Source: Iris pallida
Taxonomy: Eukaryota > Streptophyta > Magnoliopsida > Asparagales > Iridaceae
Length of the DNA stretch: 64,000 bases
Reading direction: 5' to 3'
Assembly: GCA_029216955.1 (NCBI GenBank)
Contig: JANAVB010029819.1
Span: forward strand, 37,861,488 to 37,925,487
Shown one piece after another: positions 1-11,010 of the stretch (the first letter of the stretch is position 1; each line of letters begins with the position of its first letter). A program made the position numbers and the translations under genes. Under the pieces are notes generated by a model. It made no database searches, had not been told where the DNA came from, and saw only the letters and a list, made by a program, of their open reading frames with translations.

Positions 1-1118
1 CGGATAATAGGATGGAAGGGAACCAACATACTTACTCAGAGGTAATGAGGACATGGCAAGTATGAAGGTTTTACCGTGGAGTCTTCCTACTCAGAGGTAA
101 TGAGGACATGGCAGGAGTGGACTCAACGGAGAATATTTGTGGACCTATTATCCTTGGCGTATCCTGGCTTAGGATATGGATAATAGGATGAAAAGGGAAC
201 CAACATACTTACTCAGAGGTAATGAGGACATGGCAAGTATGAGGGTTTTACCGTAGAGTCTTCCTACTCAGAGGTAATGAGGACATGGTAGGAGTGGACT
301 CAACGGAGGATATTTGTGGTCAACAGAGGACTTTTGTGGTCAACAGAGGACATTTGTGGTCAACAGAGGACATTTGTTGGTCAACAGAGGATATTTGTGG
401 TCAACAGAGGATATTTGTGGTCAACAGAGGACATTTGTGGACCTATTATCCTTGTCGTACTCCGGTTGTGGGTACAGATAATAGGTTGAAAGCAAATCGA
501 CATGCTTGCGCAGAGGTAATGAGGACATGGCAGGAGTGGGCTCAATGAAGAGGGGGTACATAGAACGACTCAGAGGTAATAAGGACGTGGAAGTTCTATG
601 TAAGGGGTGATTTATTTTTGGCGGAAGTGAAACGACTCAGAGGTAATGAGGACATGGCCATTTTAGAAATTTGTGGATCGGTTACCCTTTTTGTGCACTG
701 GGAGTGCGGGTAGTGGATCATAAGGGAGGATCTCTTCCAGGAAGAAAGTTCATAGGTATGGTCATACATGACTTATTACCTGAAAGAGTGACCGAAATGT
801 GAGTTCAGAGGCACCAGCGGGTACATGACTCGATATTGTGAAAGTGTGAGTTCAGTGGCACCAACGGGTACATGACTCGATAATCTGGGATGTTGTGGAT
901 GTGAGTTCAGAGGCACGAGAGGGTACATGACTCAAAAATTTGGAGAATGGTGTGTGTGAGTTCAGCGGTACCGGCGGGTACGTGACTCGAAAATCTGGAA
1001 AATTGTGAGGGTGAGTTCAGCGGTACCAGCGGGCATATGACTCAATGATCTGAAGAATTGTGAGGGTGAGTTCAGCGGTACAAGCGGGCACATGACTCAA
1101 TGATCTGGAAAATGTCGT
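1..1118. repeat. Hypervariable 3' untranslated region of Tat copy 1, three tandem repeat families
   Basis: No coding potential beyond chance. Three arrays are visible. Positions 1 to about 350 hold two copies of a roughly 176-bp unit that itself contains several CTCAGAGGTAATGAGGACAT blocks; this block recurs to about 650. Positions 305-441 hold about six copies of a 20-bp unit built on GGTCAACAGAGGACATTT. Positions 799-1,115 hold six copies of a 54-55 bp unit starting GTGAGTTCAG and containing GTACATGACTC. The region lies between the integrase stop and the missing 3' LTR, where plant Tat/Ogre elements are known to carry unstable tandem repeats. Confidence 0.85.
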
Positions 1119-2190
1119 TTAGACATAATATTTCTTTAGGAACTTGCCGTTGACGGGCAACATGAGCAAGTCTCTATTTTGCTTTGCGAGGCGGTAAGCA
1201 CCGTTGGAGAATACAGTCTCGATGATAAATGGACCTTCCTATTTTGGCTGGAACTTGCCGGCGGTCTTGTGAGTCATGACCATCGGCCTCCGGACTGCCA
1301 GAACGAGATCGCCCACTTGAAATGTTCTGATTTTGACCTTCTTGTCGAAGGCTCCGGAGATGCGAGCTTGGTATAGTTCGATCCTTTGCTGAGCTAGGAG
1401 GTACTTTTCATCTAAGGCCTCCAATTCTTGTAGTCGGCATCTGTAGTTATCATCCGTCGTCAATTGATAAGTGAGGGCGACGCGGAGTGAGGGTATTTGA
1501 GTCTCTAATGGGAGAACTGCCTCACTCCCGTACACCAGGGAGAATGGGGTGTTCCCTGTGGCTGTTCGGACCATGGTACGGTACGCCCATAAGCATTCAC
1601 CAAGCTTCTCGTTCCAGTCGCGTTTGTTGGACGAGACAAACTTCTTGAGGAACTTGATGATGGTTTTGTTGAATGCTTCTGCTAACCCATTTGCTGCCGG
1701 GTTGTACGATGTCGAAACAATATTCTGGATGCGATGCTTATCCCAAAACCGATAGAAGGCGTAGCTTGCAAACTGCGGACCATTATCGTGGATGATCCTT
1801 CGGGGCAGTCCAAAGCGATAGATGACGTGATGCTTGAGGAAGCTGATCATGTTTGAAGTTTTGACTTCTGCAAGCGGGATAGCTTCCGCCCATTTGGAGA
1901 AGTAATCCGTGATCGCAAGTATGAAGCAATGTCCACGGGAGGAAGGTGGAGTAATTGGACCGATAATGTCCATTCCCCATGCTTCGAAGGGCCAGGATGC
2001 CACTGTCGGATGTAGAAATTCGGATGGCTGGTGAATGAAGTCCGCGTGGACTTGGCAGGCTTTGCACCTTCTTGCATAGTCTATCGCATCCGCTACCATC
2101 GTGGGCCAGTAGTAGCCCATTCGGCAAAGACGGTCTTACAATTTAGGGCCAGGCTGATGGGCTCCGCAAACACCGCATGAGTTTCTTGCA
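1119..2190 (-). pseudogene. Tat integrase domain of copy 1 (broken)
   Basis: Integrase inserts the retrotransposon cDNA into host DNA. The open part at 1,239-2,120 carries the end of the zinc-binding region (CKACQ) and the DDE core: D in GMDIIGP, D in HDNGPQF and E in ANGLAEAFNK, followed by a GDLVLAV motif typical of the C-terminal region. The frame continues to a natural stop at 1,119-1,121 but is interrupted near 1,239 by TAG where the family has tryptophan (TGG), and upstream near 2,130 by a TAA in the zinc-binding region. This copy therefore cannot make integrase without readthrough. Confidence 0.88.
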
Positions 2191-3133
2191 CGGCTTCTTT
2201 GGCTTCTGCGTTCGATAGACACCGAAGCAATACTCCATCATAGGATCGGCGATACAGCATTTTCGTCTCTGTATCGTAGAAGAATCTGAGAGAACGCCGT
2301 CTGATGGAGGTGGCTTCCTTTGGGTCCTCGGGCAGTATATCGTAGACGACGAAGTCGATGAATGGTTGTCTCCAATCTGGGACATCGTCGATTATCTGAG
2401 CGGAGTAACTCGCCACGAATTGAACGTTGTTCTTTGGACAGACCAGTTTGTGGCCTATCACATCTACCGATTGATGAGCATAATTTGGCACTGCTTGGGA
2501 AGCGGCCAGACCTGCCAAGGCATCGGCTTCGATATTTCGGAGTCTGGGAACGTGCTCGATGAAGAACCCCTCGAACGACGAGATGATGTCGATCGCTATC
2601 TGGTGATAGGGGACCATGTCTTCGTGGCGAACTTCGTATGAGCCCCGGATATGATTGACGATTAACTGAGAATCGCTGTATGCTTCAAGATATTCTACCC
2701 CCAGTTCTCTTGCAAGTTGAAGGCTAATGACCAAGGCGTTGTACTCGGCCACATTGTTAGAGCAGGGTTCTGTGAGAGAATAAGCGCGGTTAATCACCAA
2801 TCCGGAAGGGGAAACCAGTATAACCCTGACTCCGACGACGATATTGCCTTTGGGTCCCGTTCTTGAAGCACCGTCGAAGAACATTCGCCATATATCATCG
2901 TGAGAGGTTGCATGCGAGTCGACGACCTCATCTGGGATCTCTTCATATATTCTGGAGGACTCCGAACCTGGGTGGGCGGCCAAAAAGTTCGCCAGGGCTT
3001 GACCTTTGACAGCCTTTTGCGGGACGAAGATCATATGATAAGGGGACAGCAATATTGCCCATGTAGCGAGGCGAGAGCTGAGTACCCCTGGTTTAGTCAT
3101 GAGGACCCTGAGAGGGTTGACTCGTGAGATCAC
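2093..3133 (-). pseudogene. Tat second (archaeal-like) RNase H and start of integrase, copy 1
   Basis: This reading frame of about 346 residues contains an RNase H fold: FFDGAS near the N-terminal half, then NNVAEYNAL, AYSDSQLIVN and NIEADALAGLA, giving the D-E-D-D acidic set. It follows the primary RT-RNase H, which marks the Tat/Ogre clade (dual RNase H). The frame is separate from the upstream reverse transcriptase frame, so a frameshift lies around 3,130-3,270. The end of the frame drifts out of the integrase zinc region, showing another shift near 2,150. Confidence 0.85.
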
Positions 3134-3262
3134 ACGTATTGTTTATCCAGTGACATAGTGCCGCGTCTTCTGAATGGCGAACACCAGGGCAAGACATTCT
3201 TTCTCCACAGTGGTATATCGGTGCTCTGGCCCAATCATCATTCGACTGAGGTAATATATGGC

Positions 3263-4480
3263 TTACTCATGGCCTGTATCGTTGTTTTGTGCCAGCAGGG
3301 CTCCGAAAGAATGCTCTATTGCTCGTACGTAGAGCAGAAATGGTTTTCTAGCAACCGGGGCCACCAGGACTGGAGGGTTCGATAAATATTCTTTGATGCT
3401 GTCGAAGGCCCGCTGACACTCTTCGTCCCATACGAATGAGACGCCTTTCTTCATGAGGTGGGTGAATGGTCGACATCGCCCGGAGAGGTTGAAAATGAAC
3501 CTCCTGATGTAAGCTAACCTCCCTTGGAGGCCTCTGAGTTCGCGGAGATTTCTCGGGGGACCCATCTCCATGATAGCCTTTGTCTTCTCAGGGTCTACAT
3601 GGATACCCTGGGCGGTGATGATGAAGCCCAAGAACTTTCCGCTGGATACGCCCAGGAAGGATTTTGTGGGGTTTATTTTCAAATTGTGTGCTCGCATCAG
3701 GTCGAATATCGTCCTCAGATCCTGCAGATGGTCTCCCTTACAGCGACTCTTGACGGCGATGTCATCAATATAGCATTCCACCGTCTTGCGTAAATGGTCT
3801 CTGAAGATGATGCTCATGGCTCTTTGATATGTGGCACCGGCATTCTTCAAACTGAAAGGCATGACTGTGTAACAGTATGTGCCAATCGGTGTTCGGAATG
3901 ATGTATGATTTTCGTCGTCAGGAGACATCTTGATTTGGTTGTACCCCGAGAAGCCATCCATGAATGACATACGTTCGAAGCCACAGGTGTTGTCAATCAT
4001 GATGTCTGTGATAGGGAGGGGGAATTCATCTTTGGGGCATGCCTCATTCAGATTGCGAAAGTCGAAGCAGATTCGAATCTTCCCATTCTTCTTGAGGACG
4101 GGTACTATATTGGCGACCCAGTCAGGATATTGCTCCTCACGAATGAAGCCGCTGGCTATCAGTTTGTCGACTTCGGCTTCGATTGCATCTATGATGCATG
4201 GACGGAAGCGTCGCTGTTGTTGCTTGACTGGCTTTGCATCTGGCCGAATGTTGAACTTGTGAAGAGCAACATCGGGATTTAACCCTGGCATGTCTTCATA
4301 GCTCCAGACGAACACATCAATGTATTCTTTGACAAGTTCCAACAGCGATTCTCGCTCTTTGTCTGTTAGGCTTTTACTGACGAAGATTGGTTTTGGAGAA
4401 GATTCGCTGTCGAGATCCACTTGTATGACCTCATCTTCAGTAGGAGGTTCTCTCTGTTCAAACCACTTTTCCCATTGTGC
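3263..4480 (-). pseudogene. Tat reverse transcriptase and start of RNase H, copy 1
   Basis: The RT copies element RNA into DNA in virus-like particles. Counting from the methionine at 4,420, visible motifs are ICFDFRNLN near residue 117, FMDGFSGYNQ with catalytic D near 155, and YIDD at about 217-220 (the YxDD box). The connection and the beginning of the first RNase H (PFLLYV...GALLAQ) follow before the frame is lost. Coding continues upstream of 4,420 without a start codon because this is part of a polyprotein. Confidence 0.92.
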
Positions 4481-4630
4481 ATCCAGCTGTTGGGCCTACG
4501 GCTCTAGCTCAAGGATTTCAGGGATGTCTTCATCTTCTTCATAAGCGTCGGCGAATGCTATGTTGACTGACAAGACTTGCCTGAATATGTCTCCGATGCT
4601 GGTATCAGAGTCAGAAGTTGGTGACCCGGT

Positions 4631-4828
4631 CTAATGTGAATGCCAGTCACATTTTTCGTCTGAACTCTCGGGGGTCGTCGTGGGTGTGACATACCCTAAT
4701 CCACACCGAGTTTTGCTATAGTAGTCCCGTAGTTTGCCAGCCGAGGCCGGTGGCTTCAAAGGTAATCGTCGTCCAGTACCGTAGTTCAAGCCTGGCGTCG
4801 TCTCCAAATCATACCCATATTTCTGCAT
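4631..4828 (-). pseudogene. Protease-RT linker remnant, Tat copy 1
   Basis: A short open stretch on the minus strand starting MQKYGYD and containing LGYVTPTTTPE. It sits between the gag-protease frame, which stops at 4,868, and the RT frame. In Tat elements this linker lies in one gag-pol frame. Here it is separated by at least one shift on each side, which I take as decay. Confidence 0.6.
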
Positions 4829-4867
4829 GAGATATTTGGATTGGGGACTATAAAGATACAGAGGCAG

Positions 4868-7432
4868 TCATCCGGTGTCTGGCCCAAGGTTAACTTCTTC
4901 TATGGTGAAGGGATACGGATCGTCCTTTCGGCCGAAGATGATTGGATGGTCCCCTCCCTCGATTATACGGTGAGCGTCTTCTACTGGAGTAAACTGGATC
5001 GCGGTGTACACATTTGTCACCTGTGTGTGTAGGTGAGTGCCTATACCGTGTTCCATAGCATACATCGTACAAAGCTTATTAAGCTCGAGGTAGTTCAAAG
5101 ATAGCCCTTTATTGATAAAGTAAGGTATCTTTTCTAGGGGGATTATATCATCTGCGGAGGGAACATCAGTATGGGCAGCCACATACTTGGCTAACTCTGG
5201 TTCCTCTTCGGCTACCCCCTGCATAAATGAAGACTGAGATGACGACCTGGGCAGCTTGATCGTCAGAGGTTCAGCTGATGGAGCAGAGCGTGGAGTTGTT
5301 GGCAGACTAGCGACCCCCTGCTTGGTATTCGATGCTGTGCGGGGAGTAGTTGGTTCGCTAGAAGTTCCAGACCTTGCATCGGGGTGACGACCCTTCTTGG
5401 GAAGGCGTATCGTCATTGGCTTGTCGGAGGGATTGAGCGTCTCCATTTGTAGCTGGCTGACTCTCGGCAGCCTGATTGTTAGTGGCTCCGTTGTGGGTCT
5501 TGACACTTGGCTAGACCTTGGCAGTCGAATTATCATCTGCTCTTCCTGTGCCGAGAGGCTGATTGCGTCCTTGCGCAGAGTGGCGGTAAGGGGTGCAGAC
5601 TTACCAGGTTTGCGAGCTTGGAGGTGGATCGTCAGAGGTTCTTCTGATCCTGTGGCAATCTCGGTACGAGCTTGCACATCTCTTTCACCAAGATGCTTCT
5701 TCGATTGTTTGTACAGGCAGGAATCTGAGTAGTAGGATTCGACCCCTTTGAAGGGATCGATGTCAGCAAATTCTATCCTCACGAAGCCATGTTTGTCGAT
5801 ATATTTGAAGCACTGGTGCAGCGTGGAAGGCACGATCATATAATCGTGTATCCACGGGCGCCCCAAGAGGATGTTGTAAGAAGTGTCTGCATCTATGACG
5901 TAGCAGGTGACTTCGAATTGGAGGCCGCCAATCTGACACTTCAGACGAATCTTCCCAATCGGGTAGCTCCTGCCCGAATTGAAACCGCTGATGGCGGTGC
6001 TTGTAGGCGTCAGGCGATGCATTGGGATGCGGAGATGATATAGCAGACCCTTCGGGATAATGCTTATGGAAGAGCCAGGATCAATGTACATCCGATCCAC
6101 CTTTACGTCACCGATGTATCCAGTGTAGTATAGCGGGTGATCATGCAGGTTGGTTTTGATGAGCATGTCCTGCAGAGTGAAGACAATGTTGGGCATCGCT
6201 TCCGTGCAGGCGCTGTCTTGGAGATCTGCAGGCGGGTTTTCTCCCGTGAGGTTGACCTGAGCCAGGTATGCGTCAGTATTTTGGAGTGCATCGCTCAAAG
6301 CCGCACGAACATCCTTGGAGAGTCTCAGAAGCTCGTATAATGACAACTTGGCCGGTGTGTTAGCCAATTGTGCTAAGATGTCGAAGTTGTAGGGCTTCTC
6401 CAGCCCTTGTGATGCCTCTTTTCGGAGGGATTTGTTAAAGCGAGTCTCCCTCAGCCTAGGCTTGTCGGTCGTCGGAGGCTGAGCCGGTCCCGGAGCCTCA
6501 GTTGTGGTGGGCTGATGATCTTCAGCCGGGTTGTCAGCCACAGGCTGGGATTGTGCCCCAGACCGAGTGACTACGGCTGTAGCTTCTTCGATATCTGCCG
6601 AGATTATGCGGCAAGTCCTGACTTTCCCACTCTTCTTCTTGCAAATGGAAGATGGTGTGGGCTGAGTCACTTCTGACACCAAGTCTGGATGGACCAACAT
6701 GACCTCCCCTCGTGATGTGGTGAGGGGTACTAGACCAGCAACCTGATCTCGGGGAGGTGGAAGGTTAGCAATCTCCTTTGTCGCCAGAGGGATGGGGACC
6801 ACACCGTCTTGGGTTTCCGTCGGAAGGAAGCTGTCGAATTGTACTGACACCATGTTGGCTGCCACGGTTACCTCTTTGAAATTGATAGCCAGAGCATTCG
6901 AATCGATGAGGTTTTGGATGTACCGTTTTAGCTGGTAGCAGTCGTGTGTAGCATGGTGGACGTAGCGGTGATAATGGCAGTACTTTAGGTTCTCTATGTC
7001 TGCCTGCCGTGGTTCCCGTCTTGGTGGAGGAAGCTGAATCCTGTCTCCTTGTATGAGCATGTCCAAGATGGGCTTGACGTGACTGTCTTCGAAGGAGTAA
7101 GTGATTTGCGGCCATTGTTTGTCTGCCGGCTTTGGCTCAGGTTTCTGTGCTGTATCGACCACCATAGCCTGCTTATCCCTGTCGTCCCGATTATTAGAGG
7201 GGCTACCCCCATTGTCGTTGTTGGGACGCTTGCCCTTGTTCTCTCCATCCGAGATGTGCAATCCCAATTGGCGAGCCTTCTTCAACCGTTCTTCGGCGCT
7301 TGTGGCGCTGATGATGAACGTCTTCCAGTCCTTGAATTGACTTTCGCCCATCCAGAGACTGATTGTTGGGAGTAATCTCTTTTGGCAAATTTCAATCAAG
7401 GAGGAATCCGGATTTCCAGATGGCAGCTTCAT
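4868..7432 (-). pseudogene. Tat gag C-terminal part and aspartic protease, copy 1
   Basis: An 854-residue frame. The first 110 residues are the end of the capsid-like gag region. A zinc knuckle of the form CX2HX4HX4C (CHYHRYVHHATHDC) lies near residues 151-164. A retropepsin-like protease starts with DPGSS (D at about 451), the plant Tat form of the D-S/T-G catalytic triad, with LLGRPWIHDY about 75 residues later. The last third repeats short PLTIRLPR-type segments of low complexity. The frame is one of the longest in this copy but is cut from the upstream gag frame by a frameshift and a stop. Confidence 0.88.
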
Positions 7433-7483
7433 TGTGGTTTGGCAAAATTGCTCGATATAGTTTCTTGTCAGCTCTTTCTCCCC

Positions 7484-8940
7484 TTAGACGACGTCCATGA
7501 GGGTGGACATTGTGATGTCCTGCCCTACTTCGTAGAATCTCTCCAAGAACATGCGCTTGAAGCCGCGAAGGAGTAGATACAGTTGTCTGGCAGGTTGCGA
7601 TACCAGTCGAAGGCGACCCCTTCCAATGCCCCGATGAATAATCGTGTGAGAATGGCATCGTCATGGGGCAGATGGTCGGTGGTGACCTCGAAGTAAGTGA
7701 TGTACCGACTTGCTGAGGTCTTGCCATCATAAGGATTGATATTGAACGGCTTATAGCTTGGCGGGAAGGGGACACCACTCCATGCAACAGGGTATGGTTG
7801 CCGTATTCTGAGGTCTTGAGAATTTTCTCGAGCGTGAAACATGGATCGGAGCTCTTGGACCTCTCTTCTCGCTTCGCGGGCTTCGTCCACGACGGTGGGG
7901 GCCGTTGTTTCAGGAGGATCGTTACCCGGGTTCGGTGCTGCTGAATTTGAGTCCGCATTGACCACGGGACCCGCGCTTGTTTGGCCAGGCGTCCCTCCTT
8001 GTAGAGTTGGAAGGGCCGCTTTGATCTCGTCCACAGACTTGACCAAGGCGAGCAATATGGCTTCGAGCGTGTCAATGCGTTGGTAATCGCTGGAACCGCC
8101 TTGGCTGCTGTCTGTCATAAACACCGTCTTTATATAAGGAGAGATGGATAGAGCGGTGGAGGAAGCGCCCTCCGAATCATACCCCTGTAGTGAGAAGTCG
8201 TCGGGGTATGTGGGAATATTCTCTTCTGGTTCGGACTCAAAAAGAACGGTACCCCCAGTTTTCGAGTTCGTCTCGTCTTGGGACATGTGGACGTCCTCGA
8301 GGACGTCGGGGTTTGCTGTATCTGATGGGAGAGTTGCCTCCTCCGGCTCGTCTTCTTGGAATATCGGATTGTTGTGGAGATTTGGAGGAGTGCTACCCCC
8401 AGTCCCAGCAACCCCCTGTGTTGTGGATGACGAATCTCCCGCTGTAGCAGATTTCATTTTAGAACGGGTACCTTGGAAGACTCCGGTGGTGGGCGCCCGC
8501 TTAGACGACAGTCTCTTAGTCATAGTGGTTGATATCTTCGGACTAGGAGCGCTGGTCTTCTTTCCTTTCCCGTCGATGGGGACTTTCTGAGCAGAGTTGC
8601 AGGAGACGACGGGAAGTGCCTCGTCTTCTGAAGATGGCTGTTGCGGTCTTTGAAAGATGGACTGCCGGTCTTCTCGCATTGTCGCGTTATTGCAGCAGCA
8701 GTTGACGATGACTTGGGTGCAGTGACGCCCGTGGAAGGACTCTTTGCACCCCGATACATTTTCTCTTTCCTTGCGTTTGTGGAGGACGACCTCACGCAAG
8801 TCAGATGGGTCTGGATCGACCATATTTGCTCCCGAGATTTTGGAAGACTTTTGTGAACCTCTCTGTCCGTCTGCCGCCGGGGGCTGGACTCGGTGGTTCT
8901 GTATAACTTTCCATCCAAGGCCCGGATGGTCAGAGATCAA
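7484..8940 (-). pseudogene. Tat gag N-terminal and central part, copy 1
   Basis: The frame holds a low-complexity N-terminal half and then a Retrotrans_gag-like region: RREVQELRSMF, PYPVAWSGVPFP, YITYFEVTTDHL and GALEGVAFDWYRNLP. Against copy 2, whose frame reads on through SFDGFKHMFLERFYEVG, copy 1 shifts frame near 7,570. It also has a TAA where copy 2 has a glutamine codon near 7,484-7,490. Gag would form the particle shell; this copy cannot make it whole. Confidence 0.85.
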
Positions 8941-8955
8941 ATCAGCAGACCAAAC

Positions 8956-9723
8956 TCACCAGGCTCGCGCTGCCTTAGACTTCTTCGCTCTAGTGCGTAA
9001 GGGCACATAGTAGGAAGAGTCTAAGTGATACTGGAGAGAGTCAGACATATCTTCTTGGGAGCACAAGAGATCAGGACCATAAGAGAGGCGATCGAAGACA
9101 GAGCCGCGTGGAGTAGGCATCAGGCGGCTGTCATCAGTAGTCTTCATGCGGCTGGCAGACGTAGCCGTATAGGTGTTCTTCATGCGGCTGGGAGTCTCAG
9201 CCGCATGAGTTTTCTTCATACGGCTGGATGATCTGGCCGCATAGCCTTTCTTCATGTGGTTGGTAGATTCACCCGCATGACCCTCCTGCATGTGATTGGC
9301 AGATTTGGCCACAGGAGTGCTCGACTTCTTCTTGGGGCGTATAGAATCACTCTTTGTTCCTGCAAGTCCGGTATCGTAGTGCTTTCCTTTGCCGGACTTG
9401 GGGACAGCAGAGTGCTCTACGGCTCGAAGTGGAGCCGTATGAGAATCGCCTTCGCCGTCTTGGGTAGCGGAGAGTACCCCGTCCAGAGCTTGCGGAGGAG
9501 CAAATGATTTTGGCCTCCACTCGCAGCGAGCTTTCTTTGTGCGAGTTCGCTTCTGGATCGGACCAGCACTTCCTTCAGAGAGCATTTCTTCAAACGCCTG
9601 TTGGTCAAAACGGACGACCAACTTCTGTTGCGTGGAGCCAAGCTTGGCTGCATCCGATTGCGTCACCAACTCCTCAGCCGTGGAGAAGTTTGTCCCCAAC
9701 AGAGTCGCCATCGTGTTTGCCAT
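8956..9723 (-). CDS. Tat ORF1, copy 1 (255 residues, unknown function)
   Basis: The first frame after the 5' LTR/leader, starting MANTMATLLG. I do not recognise a domain. The first 80 residues include QQAFEEMLSEGS. Residues about 140-215 hold about four to five imperfect repeats of roughly 15 residues containing SxxMKxxxAA, and the DNA below them is built from AGCCGCAT/ATGCGGCT blocks that also fill the LTR. The frame stops at 8,956, 16 bases before the gag frame opens. Copy 2 has a homologous but shifted version. An extra ORF before gag is known in Ogre/Tat elements; equivalence here is inference. Confidence 0.6.
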   Translation of the reverse strand: MANTMATLLGTNFSTAEELVTQSDAAKLGSTQQKLVVRFDQQAFEEMLSEGSAGPIQKRTRTKKARCEWRPKSFAPPQALDGVLSATQDGEGDSHTAPLRAVEHSAVPKSGKGKHYDTGLAGTKSDSIRPKKKSSTPVAKSANHMQEGHAGESTNHMKKGYAARSSSRMKKTHAAETPSRMKNTYTATSASRMKTTDDSRLMPTPRGSVFDRLSYGPDLLCSQEDMSDSLQYHLDSSYYVPLRTRAKKSKAARAW

Positions 9724-9849
9724 GAAATATAAAAGAACAGAACAATTATCGGAGGACTGGACTTTTACTTCACGTTACAAACTCGCTTGTACAAAGAAAG
9801 CCTAGGGACGAAAACCTAGGTACAGCAGTCTAAGTACAATTGTTTATTT

Positions 9850-11010
9850 TAGATTCTAGGGGGTGACGATAGAGGCTCGGAAAAGCGACGACCGCTCTGC
9901 CTTACTCCTTGGACGATCGGTATGCAGCCTTGGCCCCGGAAGATTGCTCGGTGTTGAAGAAATGCTCTCTTTGCTCTCTCTCTGCTTTTTCTCTCCAAGT
10001 ATTCTGGTGCTCTCTGATCTCGAAAAAGGGTCCTCTTGCAAGGGAATGGCACCTTGCTATTTATAAGAAGGGAATACAATCATTAGGGTTTGCAGTGATT
10101 GCCCCTTAAAGTGGCGGCGGCCTGTTGATTGATCAATCTGGGCCATTAATCTTGAGTGTGACGAATCTGGGCCATTTAGTGTAGATTGCACCAAATTCTA
10201 TCAGTAATTAATGCTGATCGGAATAAATCTCCATGATGATGATTTACTGATATCTGCGAATCTGAATAAATAAATTTAATTCATTCTCCTGCCACGTGTC
10301 CCAGATTATTGGAATTTGAACCAATCTTTGATTGCAGTAAATCTGGGAAATTGATTGGCTTTATGACACGTGTCCTGGGAGTCACTGAGCCGCATAAGGA
10401 TTGGGCCGCATAAAGTTTGAGACGTATAAAGTTTGAGCCGCATAAGCCTGGCTACGTGTCAGGGCAGCTTGGGGAGTGGCCCCCGAATCTTCGAACCACA
10501 TGATAATCTGGACCATATAATGGGTAGTGAGTTGCATGGAGAAGATCCTTGTGAGCCGCATAGGGCTGTGTCTGCTTGAGCCGCATAGGGCTGTTTCGAT
10601 CTGGGCCACATAGGACAACTTTGGCCTGAGCCGCATGGGGGGTCTCCGCTCGAGCCGCATATGATTATCCACGTGCCTAGGCTGCGTGGCATTTTCTGAA
10701 TTTCGGGGGATTGTGCCAGAGATTTTCTTTGATTTCCTAGGATTCTGTCATTATGACAGAGTCATAATTGCCTCCTTGTGTCAGACCTGTCGTTTCGTCA
10801 GAGCGGCCAGCCGTCAAAGCAATTAATGCAGTATAGGGCGGAGGGGAGAACTGTTTGCAAGCCACGTGTCTTCTCTTCTGAGCCGCATGGAATGTCTTGA
10901 GCCGCATAGTCCCTTGTGCCGCAAGAATCTTTGAGCCGTATGGGCTATCTGAGCCGCATGGGGTTCCCTGGCCGCATGGATCTTTCTTCATTATTTTCTA
11001 TGCTTCTACA
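9850..11010 (-). repeat. 5' LTR of Tat copy 1 (left edge approximate)
   Basis: On the minus strand the LTR starts TGTAGAAGCAT at 11,010. A TATA box (TATAAATAG on the minus strand) lies at about 10,055-10,064, so transcription should begin near 10,025 and run leftward into ORF1. The U3 part from 10,380 to 10,980 holds about 13-15 copies of GAGCCGCAT or one-base variants. The inner edge and primer-binding site could not be placed: no tRNA-Met-type site is visible between 9,730 and 10,000. Confidence 0.75.
10050..10068 (-). promoter_or_regulatory. TATA box of Tat copy 1 LTR promoter
   Basis: The minus strand reads TTATAAATAGCAAGGTG. Copy 2 has the same element, ATTATAAATAGCAGGATG, at about 25,357-25,374, so it is conserved between copies that differ elsewhere. 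Confidence 0.7.

Larger units (their letters stand above)
1..11010 (-). mobile_element. Ty3/gypsy retrotransposon, Tat-type, copy 1 (5' LTR to 3' untranslated region; 3' LTR off window)
   Basis: Read on the minus strand, the order is 5' LTR (edge at 11,010), ORF1, gag, protease, reverse transcriptase, RNase H, a second RNase H, integrase, then a long repeat-filled 3' region. Integrase after reverse transcriptase marks Ty3/gypsy. The additional RNase H after the RT-RNase H block and the CX2HX4HX4C gag finger are typical of the plant Tat clade. The coding region is broken by frameshifts and stops, so this copy is dead. The 11,010 edge was set by comparison with copy 2: both share the terminal ATGCTTCTACA and then diverge. 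The element lies in the tail of a chromovirus that continues at 11,011. The 3' LTR must lie left of the window, so the target duplication cannot be checked. Confidence 0.9.

Noticed and set aside
305..441. Regular short repeats that could suggest a CRISPR array
   Set aside because: Units are contiguous with no unique spacers, and the context is a plant retrotransposon 3' region.
9730..10000. Primer-binding site for the Tat elements
   Set aside because: No match to the tRNA-Met site or other tRNA ends I know was found beside a TG/CA LTR edge, so I did not place it.
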